DNA from: Gari tellinella
Lineage: Eukaryota; Mollusca; Bivalvia; Cardiida; Psammobiidae
NCBI GenBank assembly: GCA_922989275.2
Contig: OV277871.1
Coordinates: 65,741,848 to 65,805,847 of the forward strand
Reading direction: 5' to 3'
DNA: 64,000 bases
A program made the position numbers and the translations under genes. The notes beneath the pieces were generated by a model that was given only the letters and a program-made list of their open reading frames with translations, made no database searches and was not told the DNA's origin. Positions 54,543 to 64,000 of this stretch are shown here, piece after piece; position 1 is the first letter of the stretch, and the number at the start of each line of letters is the position of its first letter.

Positions 54543-57500
54543 GGTAATTCAGAATGGTCATATTGAATTCTGGCTATTGTAGTCAACGTTGAGGTAAAAT
54601 GCTACTCATGCTTTACAGAGATGAGTCTCAATCAAAACACACAGTCCAATTCAAAGCATATGTATATGTTCTAACACTGACCGAACTATGCCGACAAAAG
54701 CTGCCTCGATAATTATTTACAAACATTAAAACAAAGGGAATTTTTGGGCAAATGCACCGCACTGTATATCAAACAATTCAACAGAAAAACTATGTCAAAC
54801 TACTTTCGCGAAAAGATCGTATTAATTTTCGCAAACATGAACGTTATTGTTTTAGATACAATTTTTCTAATTCAGATTCAACCGTTTTTAAAGACGAAGT
54901 CGCAATTTATAGCATTTTAGATAATTCTGTCGTGATTTTTTCTTCATAGGCGAATAACGCATTTAAAGTACAAACGACAATACTGACACCGGCTTTGCAC
55001 AAAAAGTAAACATTCATACCCTATTGATTATAACATATATGCGAATTAAACAATTAATTTCCAAGCATAAAATCAGAAACGTATGCTAACATTTGCATAA
55101 TCGCACTATGATCTGTCTCAAAACCAATAATATAATACAGGTAAGATCTAATTATATTGGCGTCAGTTAACGATTTTCGTTCGATAAGGGCGAACTCTCA
55201 TTGTTGTTAACAAATGGGTTACCTTCGGAAATCTTGAAAATCTCGTGCAAATTGTGTGCAACCACCAGGTATAAATATCTTTCTACGGTGTGGTGTTTGC
55301 GTCCGAGTTAAGAATTTTTCACAAATTTCTCTGGAATATTCATTTGAAATATAATCTATCTTCCTTCCAATGGGGAATAGAAATTTTTGCCTGGGGAAAA
55401 TAAAAGGGGTTATTGTCAAAGCGTTCCATAGTCAAAGCATACCGAGTCAAAACGTACCCTTTTTGGTTTAAGCGTACCACATAAAGGATATGTAGGGGGA
55501 AATGTTCAATACGGTATTAAGTGATAGTTAATTGATTTTCGCACATTTTATACCTGTAAAATGCGTTATTAGTGTATTTTACATAAACCTTGATCGTTGT
55601 CACCCATACACCTACTTATCTAGCACACGTCGTGACGATGAACAGTTATGGCATGTGCATGCATGTATCTCTTATTGTTACATTAAAATAAATTGCACCT
55701 AGCAAAGAGTACACTGATCATTTATGTACCTGTAAACATAAGATTGGTATAATGCAAGCAGTGTAGACCCAGATCAGACAGCCTAAATGACCCACTGACC
55801 ACAGTCTGCACTGTTAGTCACTTTGCTATGTACGGATGATTTGTAAACATAAATAATTATCGTCTGCTTCAAATGGATCGTTTGTGATAAAGCTAAACAC
55901 CATTCCTTTATGGGTTTCTTTTTCTAAAAAAAGAAGCTACTCATGAATGATAACCAGTTTGAACCAAGACCGGACTACGCAATGCATTACGCGTCATCCT
56001 CTTCTGGATATGTAAAAAAATGTAAGTTTGATATAGGGGCCTATAGAATTTTTTTTATCATATATATATGTTATCAATATCAAAACTACTTGTAGCTGCT
56101 TAATAAGATTTATCGACGGCGTGAAGTTATTAATTTTCAGTTATGCTAAACAGCAAACATTTAGATCTACAACCATCAGACATCGTTAAATGAAAATCTA
56201 ATTAATACTCATAGCAAGTGTTATCGAAAAGGTACCCCTGCAGTTTTCATGCAAACTAAACCGGAAGTTGACCTGTTACGCTATAATTATGCCATAAACA
56301 ATGAGCGTACCTAGTGTTACTGGCCCGTGTCAGAACTTGATAACTTATTAGGCTTCATACGACGAACTGCTTGAACATTCGCAAACTCTTTACAGCCATG
56401 ACCGGGAAAATTCGAGCATTGTAGAAACGTCAACCAAGGTACATGTATATGTACGTATGGGTATGTCAAGTTATACGTCGAATTAGTGACACTTGTTTGT
56501 CATTGTGATAGTTTTGCGTGTTCTAGTTTTATTTATTTTTAAATTATATTATAAAATAACTATAAATATTATACTAAATAATGAAATGTAGATTTATTAC
56601 TGCGAAATCTCGAAAGGTATGACTTAATTACTTAAAATATATGCCAATACATGCATATATGATTAGTATCCACAATGGAAAAGGACAGGTATATACGAGT
56701 AGTTGTGTCATCAGCGAATAGGTGTACATGTACTTTGAATTGACTTAGCATACCCGCGAAGATCGTTAATGTAAATGAGGAATAGTAATGGGCCGAGGAC
56801 ATTACCCTGGGGGACATCTGATGGAACTGGGATGGTGGAGGACAAGTAAATATTTGCAGCTACTGCCAGAGACCTGAGAGACTGGTCCTCTTATGTCATA
56901 GTGATGTAGCTTGGTCAGTATATTTTCGTGATTGACCATATTTAACCTTGTCCGCTTACTAACTCTTATACTTTACATCCAAGTATAATTACTCTTGAAC
57001 AACTATAATTTGTCAATTTTAGCCTTGTCCTTTTTGTGACTCAAGCAGTTTAAAGCTGAATTGTAAAAACTTTTCGAACATGTTGATATGAATGTGTAAA
57101 TCTTGGCCAATTTTTAATACCGGCTTAATTGAATAAGGCATACTCATTTACAAAAAAGAACAAAACCATTTTAGCCCTGTTTTCTCTGTTACTGAAATAA
57201 TTTCATGGGATTTAGCCAGATTTTTCGAACAGTGTTTGCAGTAGTTCAGTATTTGCAATGCTGGTAAGACGGTCACGAATGACCACAACATACCTTCTTT
57301 ACCCCTGGAATGATTTTCATTTAACTGTAACTTATGGCCGTGTTGATACTATGTGTTAAACTTGAGCAGTTCTGTCATTGTGTCTTACTCCTCCTTTTGT
57401 GGGATCCTTTCTGACTTAGTCAGTGTTCTAGTTGCATTTGAAATCCACAATGGTTTGTACAGGCACTAGCATGCTGCTGTTATGTAGCATTCATTTGATT

Positions 57501-57945
57501 TTTTACTTTGACAATGTTAGACCACCATACTTTTCAAAGGACTTATTTCAATTACATGTGTTAGCCAATATGGAGAATTGAAATGCTTGTTGACATTGGA
57601 TATAATGTCATACTATATAGTGTTCAAATAGACATTCTATAGAAAATAAGGATCCCTTGCACCTCGGGAACAGTTTGAAAATTACGATGTCATAGATAGT
57701 TTTGGAATTAGTTAACCGCAGATGTTGGTGGAATTGCCCAAAATTTGGTAAATTTGGAGGTAATTTCTTTTCACTATAAAAACGTTTTTATTTTTTTCTA
57801 TTAATGTAAATGAAAATAGGGATATAATTTTTAGTTGTATAGAGTGGCATTTTTAGGGGTTGAGTAATATCTTTGCTGTTTTCACCATAAATGCACCGCC
57901 ACTACTTGTTTTGGTGGCCATCTTGATTCACCATTCTGAATTACC
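54543..57945. mobile_element. candidate 3.4-kb TTAA-flanked element
   Basis: GGTAATTCAGAATGGT at 54543-54558 and its exact inverse at 57930-57945, with TTAA outside each (54539-54542, 57946-57949), as in piggyBac-type elements. The interior has no transposase; it holds an RT relic and a P1-like hairpin at 55757-55820. It could also be two separate MITE ends. Confidence 0.45.
56686..56900 (-). pseudogene. reverse-transcriptase fragment, frameshifted
   Basis: On the minus strand one frame reads VPSDVPQGNVLGPLLFLIYI then NDL, the fingers/palm block B of LINE reverse transcriptases. A second frame then reads VHLFADDTTT with the ADD catalytic motif. A frameshift lies between and stops flank both. 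A relic of a Jockey/CR1-type LINE, different in sequence from the one at 8880. Confidence 0.8.
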
Positions 57946-57949
57946 TTAA

Positions 57950-58194
57950 CATCAGGTTCAAGTTGCTACAGACGCGATGCTGACGCCAGAAAGCCAATTT
58001 TTACCATAGGTAGATAAACGATTAAAAATAAATTGAAATTGATCCGAATGTTTGGTACAGATCTTTATTTATACTTATTGACAGTATTTACATACTTGAG
58101 AGGAAATAAAGATTAAAGTAGCCACGATACACAGCGTGATAAACGTTGCTTTTGGATTCAAACGTATGTATCTACTTTGCAGAACGGACGTAAG
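57950..58194. other. no gene recognised
   Basis: AT-rich sequence. Confidence 0.35.
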
Positions 58195-58266
58195 CAGCTC
58201 AGCGTGGCCCAGTGGTTACGTCCTTGGTTTGTGACGCGGACAACCCCGGTTCAATTCTAGGTAGAA
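58195..58266 (+). mobile_element. tRNA-like SINE head followed by a T-run
   Basis: AGCGTGGCCCAGTGGTTACG gives an A box and CCCCGGTTCAATTCT a B box; (T)n at 58271-58300. No clear acceptor pairing. Confidence 0.55.
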
Positions 58267-58818
58267 GCAATTTTTTTTTTTTTTTTGTAGTTTTTTTTTT
58301 CATTTATTGTTATCGTTGATTTGAGCGCAATTAATTCCGATTTGATCTAAGCCATTATTTAATACATATGAACATTTATAGATCTACATTATGAACATAT
58401 CACAGGATTAAGTCTAGAAAATCATTGATCCCATACTAAATTAGATCTACATAGATCTACTCTTGTCATTCAACTTAATAGATATCTTGATCTATAGCTT
58501 AATGCCTATACTAGATCTACATGTAAATATAAAAGTATGAAAATAAAAACCATAGTTTTATTTGCTTTATTTATCATTGTTTTTAACTTGATGTTCGAAG
58601 GAGATTATATTAGATAAAGTAAAAGAAAACTAATCTAAACGTTTCTTTTGTTGTAAACCAATTAAATCAATTTAATACATCAATGGTTAGTCTACTGTAA
58701 ATAATTGATTTCAAGTAGATCTAGATCTAGTTAACTTTAACTCATTCAACTTAAGCGACGAGTATACCGGTTTTTGACACCCAGATAACCTGTGAGGAGT
58801 ACACTTAATTGTCTTATG

Positions 58819-58888
58819 CAAACAGTAAAGATCCAGATCAGAGAATTCCTAAAGGAACAATCTGGTCCGGTCTGCACTGTTTGTCAAT
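58819..58888. repeat. P1-like hairpin with a different apex
   Basis: GCAAACAGTAAAGATCCAGA, TCAGAGAATTCCTAAAGGAA, CAATCTGGTCCGGTCTGCAC. Apex TTCCTAAAGGAA. Confidence 0.7.
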
Positions 58889-58987
58889 TTGTTAAAACAA
58901 TTGTAAAACAACACTGTCAAAAATGGACATGACCTTTTTAGATAAAAGAACCGCTCATTTGGCGTTTAAATCGTTCATTTGGCGTTT

Positions 58988-59168
58988 AACCCATTACCCC
59001 ATAGCTTGTTTCCTAGGAGACCGTTTAAAGCTATCGTGTTCTAGAATATAGAGAATATTTCTTATAATACTTATTCATAACTATAAAGTGGAACTGTTTT
59101 CTTCAGTGGAGAAAAACTCAAGTCAACTCAAGTCGTAAAATCCTTTTGATGGGGTAATTGGTTATAGG
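58988..59168. mobile_element. F4 element, core lost
   Basis: TTAACCCATTACCCCATAGC ... TTTTGATGGGGTAATTGGTT, with TGGAACTGTTTTCTTCAGTG inside and the P2 hairpin mostly gone (GTTTAAAGC remains). Confidence 0.7.
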
Positions 59169-59823
59169 CTAAAGATTTTATAAATAAGAAAATAGTCTGA
59201 ATATTTTTCTTTCAGGATGCCAAAAGTTTTGTGCTGGGCGACTCTGAAGTTCTGACTCTAAGAATGAAAACCAGGAATTTCTATGTAGAAGAAAAAGGTG
59301 TAGACCGAGTAAATGAATTACCAGCCGCATGGATAATGCATTCGATGATAGCTGACCACTCAAAGCTGCATGGTTGAAAGTAAAACAGACTGCACCGTAG
59401 GGACTGGTGATTTAGGTTGTATGACACAGAACCCTGATGGTTCTAGCTCAGCTGCATCTTACAGACTGTTGTTATCGGAAGACCAACGACTCGTTCTATT
59501 GACGAACTAGAGTTTGCAAAAGGGTTGGACCTCGTACTCCCAGTCGGCTGGTGTTTCCGGGCTCTGGTTGTTTGGAAATGCAACAGGGACAACCAGCACC
59601 ACCAGTGCTTCTTTTAACCTTCTTTTAATTTTGATTTTGATTCTAACTATCTTTCTTGAGCAAAGCCATTTCTGTTTTTAACCATATCGCGAGTATACTC
59701 TATCCAGAGTGATGGGATTAAAGAAGAAGACGATAGTGATGAATGAAAATAAATCTACATAAATCTATTTGAAGGTTCTTGTTTTATGTTTTTTCAGTGA
59801 TGTTTTTCTTCACGTAGATTTTT
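59169..59823. other. no gene recognised
   Basis: Intergenic sequence without a named element. Confidence 0.35.
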
Positions 59824-61636
59824 TTAGCTCACCTGAGCACAAAGTGCTCAAGGTGAGCTTTTGTGGTCAGTCAATGTCCGGCGTCCGTCGTCGTGCGTCA
59901 ACAATTTCTTCAAACATCTTCTTCTCCAAAACCACTTGCCTGATTGCAACCAAACTTCACAGGAATGTTCCTTGGGTCAAGTTCTTTCAAAATTGTTCAA
60001 AGAATTTGAAACCATGCAGAACTCTGGTTGCTATGGCAACCAAAGTGAAAAAATAAGGAAATCTTAAAAAATCTTCTTGTCACAAACCACAAGAGCCAGA
60101 GCTTAGATATTTGGCACATTTCATAACTTATAGGTCCTCTATCAAAGTTGTTCAAATTTTGCCCCTGGGGTCAAAATTGGCCCCGCCCCGGGGGTCAACG
60201 TTTTACATAGAGTTAAATAGTGAAATATTCAAACATCTTTGTCTCTGAAACCAATATGTCCAGAGCTTTGATATTTAGCATGGTATTACTTCTAGAGGTA
60301 TTTGACTTATACTGTTGAATTGGTTCCGGTCTGTTGCATATCTGGGTCACCGGAGCTAAAAATAGATTTTGTCCATGAGAACTTAAAAAATCTTCTTGTC
60401 TGAAACCATAGTACACTGAGCTTAGATATTTTGCACATAGCATCGTCTACAGATCCTCTATCAAAGTTGTTCAAATTTTGTCCCTGGGGTCAAAATTGGC
60501 CATACCATGGGGATCACAGTTTTACATAGAGTTATATAGTGTAATGTTCAAACATCTTTTTCTCTGAAACCAATATGACCAGTGCTTTGATATTTGGCAT
60601 GGTATAACTTCTAGAAGTCCTTCACACATATTGTTGAATTGGTTATGGTATGTTGCATATCTGGGTCACCGGAACTAAAAATAGATTTTTTCAATGAAAA
60701 CTTCAAAAATCTTCTTTTCTGAAACCATAGTACACTGAGTTTAGATATTTTGTACATAGCTTCGTCTACAGGTCCTCTATCAAAGTTGTTAAAATTTTGT
60801 CCCTGGGGTCAAAATTGGCCCCGCCCCGGAGGTCACCGTTTTACGTAGAGTTAACAAGTATAAATGTAACTTAAAGTCTTTTCTGCGGCAAGGTATTTCA
60901 CATCCGGAGTTTTATGGTGATGTGATTTACAGACTTTGTAAGATTCTTGGAGATATGCATTTTCAAAACCTATTTGTGAAACGTATTAGATTTTTCCTCA
61001 AAAAAGATTATGATCCAACTATATTGCTGCGCACTTCACGTTTGGTTATCGATCAATCTACAATTGATAACTATGCTTTCCTCTTTGGTTGTGCGACGAC
61101 AGACAGGGCTTAGCACTACATGATGATGTATCTCTAAAGCCGTCCTTAACCGGGAGAGTTATGTCGGAGTTTCGTGCTTTGGTTTTTCTCTCCCTCTCTG
61201 TCGTACCCTAAACCCTCCCATGTCTTACAGTTACTCGTGACTACAGACTATTCGCTTGAGTACAATTTGACCGTTGCCATAGTGGGTTATTTTTAACACG
61301 GGCTTGAATGTTTAATTCTTTCCCGTGTTACTAATAATCCTGGCAGAGAATTTTGTTAGATGTTTTACATATATTTACTTACTGTGCTGGCGGTCTTTTT
61401 GATTGTAAGGTTGTGGAACAGGGTTTATATTTTATGTACACTGTTCGTCTTTATAGGTGAATATAGGAGATAAGTGTGAGGTTGGGCGCCCCTAAACCCA
61501 GGTTTAACCCCCCAGTGGTTGTTAATGGTTAATTTATAATTAGTTATTGATTGCTGCTGACCGTACCAAGGCGGGCTCCTATGTTCACTTTGCTTTATGT
61601 TTGTCTTGCGTATTGTTTTCTGTTTGGTGTGTGGGA

Positions 61637-61673
<37 letters not shown>

Positions 61674-62155
61674 TTATGGTATGGATGTGTGTGTGTTCTG
61701 CTTTAGAGATGGGTGTATTGTTTGTGTTGCGTTTCCTGCTTGAGTCTTCTTTCGTATTTATTACATAGGGAAAAGTTCAAACATCTTTTACTCAGAAACC
61801 AATATGGCCAGAGCTTTGATATTTGGCATGATGTACCTTTAGAGGTCCTTTACATATATGGATGAATTTGTTCTGGTCTGTTGCATATCTGGGTTACCGG
61901 AGCTAAAATAGATTTTTCAATGAAAACTTCAAAAATCTTCTTGTTTGAAACCATAGTACACTGAGTTTAGATACTTTGCACATATCATCGTTTACAGGTC
62001 CTCTATCTTAGTTGTTCAAACTTTGCCCCTGGGGTCAAAATTGGCCCCGCCCCGGGGGTCACCTTTTACAAATCTTCTTTTCTGAAATCACGTGACCCAT
62101 CCTAGTGTCACCATGGTCAGGTGAGCGATCAAGGGCCATTCTGGTCCTCTTGTTT
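59824..62155 (+). mobile_element. long dispersed repeat interrupted by a retroelement tail
   Basis: Starts TTTTAGCTCACCTGAGCACA (AAGTGCTCAAGGTGAGCT, a hairpin) with CGGCGTCCGTCGTCGTGCGT. About three 325-bp units follow (CCAATATGGCCAGAGCTTTG, CATATCTGGGTCACCGGAGC, GTCCCTGGGGTCAAAATTGG). Ends GTCAGGTGAGCGATCAAGGG. Units 2 and 3 are split by a 0.9-kb insertion at 60851-61768. Confidence 0.88.
60851..61768 (+). pseudogene. 5'-truncated retroelement: C-terminal end of a pol-like ORF plus 3' UTR
   Basis: The frame is open from the junction to the TAG at 61111-61113: KCNLKSFLRQGISHPEFYGD, then VIYRLCKILGDMHFQNLFVK. The HPEFYGDVIYRL block resembles the extreme C-terminus of retroelement polyproteins common in bivalve databases, by memory only. 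About 650 bp of 3' UTR follow, with a (GT)n run near 61638-61672. Flanks TTACGTAGAG and TTACATAGGG look like a short target duplication. Confidence 0.55.
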
Positions 62156-62339
62156 ATAGTCGTGTCTATATTCCTATGGTTTGTACTAATCCGAAAAGGC
62201 TGTTCATGAAATACTATTAGTATAAATGCTGTCACTTGACCTTCTATAGTAGTACACCAATTTGACATTACAGTCTGGTTTCTCCCTATGAATCATCAGT
62301 GTACTTTCGAGGGTTGTTGTAACGTCATGATGTAATGTC

Positions 62340-64000
62340 ATGACGTTGTTTACTCTGTTTAACTGTCAAAGCTATTATAGTTCATGTAGTGCTATATTCT
62401 TAAAATATGCATGTCAATTTGATATACCTGTATTTGCAATGTGTAAAACTTGGGGTAAAACTTCAGATGATTTTGAAAATATTTTCACAGGATATGACCA
62501 CTTTGCTTTTGTCCGACAAAAACCAGAAAATGCTTGGAGAAATTCGGGTGGGGTTACAGTTTATGTAAAACACCAATACATTAAAAATGGTATCATTAAG
62601 CGAGTATTTGATCATATCGATGAATGTGTGATTCTATTGTTAAATGGTACCAAAGTTGGCCGTGGAAAAGATATCATCATGATTTTTACCTATATATCTC
62701 CCCAATACTCCCCAATTTACTCAGAAGCTAATCCTGACGGTATTTTACTATTAAGTGAAAAAATTGCTGATGTTAAAAGTTATTACACTGATGCTGATGT
62801 TTTCTTAGCAGGTGACCTGAATGCTAGAACTAAAAATTTTCTAGATTACATTCCCAGTGATAATGTTGACTTTGTTTTTAGGGAAGACACCATGTACCCT
62901 ACTGATACGTTTAACATACCTAGAAACTCAAAGGACAATGCAGTGCATAATAGCTTTGGGTTATCTTTAATTGATCTCTGCTGCACATTTGATATTCACA
63001 TGTTCAATGGTAGACTATTTAACGACAAGAAAGGAGAAATTACATGTTGTGCAAATAATGGTTCAAGCATTGTGGACTATATGATTGCATCCACTGATGT
63101 TTTTGATGATGTTATTGACTTTTCAGTTGCAGATGAATGTTTTTCTGATCATTTTCCTTTACAATGTATTCTATCGTTTACTAATGCTACACAAACAGGT
63201 GATACTGTAATTGTTGAAAGTAATGATGGAAATGCTGAATATATATATGAAAAAATCAAATGGAATGAATTATACAAAACTAGTTTTTTGGATAGCTTCT
63301 TACGCTTATACAATTCATTTGAAAATATATTTATTAACCCTGAGGAATCAGGTATTGGTATGTTAGGGAAATTTACTGAAATTATTAGAAGTGCGGCACA
63401 AAATATGACTGTTATACGCCAGGCTTTTAAGGCACCTTTAAAACAACCTACCTGGTGGAATAAAGAGTGTTCACGTTTAAAAAAAGAAAAATACCATCGC
63501 CTAAAATTGTTTAGAAAGTCAGACAATCCGCAAGATTTAGAGCGATACAAAACCGCCAAAAATGATTTTAAACAGACATGCAATTTACAAAAACAAAAGC
63601 TTCAACGAGATTGTCGAATAAAACTTGTTGAATCTAGAAACAACCCGAAAGCATTTTGGCATACAATAAAACACCAAACATCAAACAATGGTAACACACA
63701 TATATCTATTACTAGTACACAATGGTTTGAATACTTCAAAACTCTTCTTAGTCCTATCAGTAGCCATGAAAATGTCCAACATGAGTTTTTGGTAGAGCAC
63801 GATGTTTATAATTTAGACAATACTTCACTAAATTGTCCTATATCAGAGGAAGAAATTAGATTCGCTGTAAGGTCGCAGCATTCCAATAAATCCCCTGGTC
63901 CAGATGGCGTATGTATGGAAATATATAAGTGCACTTTAGACATTATCTTACCTTTTCTCCTTAAAGTCTTCAATGAAGTTCTTGATACTGGAACGTTTCC
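62340..64000 (+). CDS. LINE ORF2, 5' part (endonuclease and start of RT), runs off the edge
   Basis: The frame is open from 62331 to the window end (over 1660 nt without a stop). First ATG 62340, another at 62439. AP-endonuclease marks in order: KTW where ETW is expected (62445), SGGVTVYVKH, YISPQYSPIYSE, LAGDLNART, LIDLCCTFDIHMFNGRLF, NNGSSIVDYMIAS and CFSDHFPLQ. The PTWWNKEC ... AFWHTIK linker and SNKSPGPDGV, at the start of the RT domain, follow. A CR1/Jockey-like non-LTR element. The catalytic Glu appears replaced by Lys, so this copy's nuclease may be dead, yet the frame is intact. It starts about 180 bp after the long dispersed repeat. The true start codon and 5' end are uncertain. Confidence 0.9.
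   Translation, partial: MTLFTLFNCQSYYSSCSAIFLKYACQFDIPVFAMCKTWGKTSDDFENIFTGYDHFAFVRQKPENAWRNSGGVTVYVKHQYIKNGIIKRVFDHIDECVILLLNGTKVGRGKDIIMIFTYISPQYSPIYSEANPDGILLLSEKIADVKSYYTDADVFLAGDLNARTKNFLDYIPSDNVDFVFREDTMYPTDTFNIPRNSKDNAVHNSFGLSLIDLCCTFDIHMFNGRLFNDKKGEITCCANNGSSIVDYMIASTDVFDDVIDFSVADECFSDHFPLQCILSFTNATQTGDTVIVESNDGNAEYIYEKIKWNELYKTSFLDSFLRLYNSFENIFINPEESGIGMLGKFTEIIRSAAQNMTVIRQAFKAPLKQPTWWNKECSRLKKEKYHRLKLFRKSDNPQDLERYKTAKNDFKQTCNLQKQKLQRDCRIKLVESRNNPKAFWHTIKHQTSNNGNTHISITSTQWFEYFKTLLSPISSHENVQHEFLVEHDVYNLDNTSLNCPISEEEIRFAVRSQHSNKSPGPDGVCMEIYKCTLDIILPFLLKVFNEVLDTGTF

Overview
The window reads as AT-rich nuclear DNA of a bivalve mollusc. This is an inference from split genes with GT-AG introns, long dispersed repeats bounded by AGCTCACCTGG / CCAGGTGAGC ends, AAGGGAGATAA-type minisatellites, tRNA-headed SINEs and CR1/Jockey-like LINEs. 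There is no operon, no CRISPR array and no sign of a prokaryote. Species is not claimed.

The only genes I can assemble are three complete, head-to-tail copies of a fatty-acid-binding-protein-like (FABP) gene, all on the minus strand: gene C (exons between 50673 and 44003), gene B (32076 to 23701) and gene A (15005 to 7278). Each has four coding exons of 85, 167-170, 114 and 51 nt with intron phases 1, 0 and 0. That is the layout of animal FABP genes, down to a 51-nt last exon. They encode 138-139 residues with no internal stop. B and C are more like each other than like A, and share a transposon remnant at the same place in intron 3.

Almost everything else is repeats. 1-7260: a dense field of 246-bp TA-flanked MITEs (called F1 here) with related hairpin elements (F2, F4, F5) and a SINE tail. 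7278-15005: gene A, with a 5'-truncated LINE, a three-unit tandem repeat and purine/pyrimidine microsatellites in intron 2. 15006-23700: intergenic, including a 2.7-kb element with long inverted ends that splits a SINE. 23701-32076: gene B, whose intron 3 is largely a roughly 44-bp minisatellite resembling the end of FABP exon 3. 32077-44002: intergenic, with two long dispersed repeats. 44003-50673: gene C, packed with MITEs. 50674-64000: no host gene seen; a candidate 3.4-kb TTAA-flanked element holding a broken reverse-transcriptase fragment, another long dispersed repeat interrupted by a retroelement tail, and the open 5' part of a LINE ORF2 that runs off the right edge.

The most unusual pattern is modular: two hairpin cores (P1, built on CAAACAGTTTGGA + GATCAGACGCC; P2, built on CTTAAAGCAGG + AAGTAAAGCAGAA) occur inside several MITE families whose terminal repeats differ, as if cores and ends had been shuffled. 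The second is the close relation between the intron-3 minisatellite of gene B and the exon 3 / splice-donor junction of the FABP genes. All similarities were judged by eye; no search or alignment program was run.
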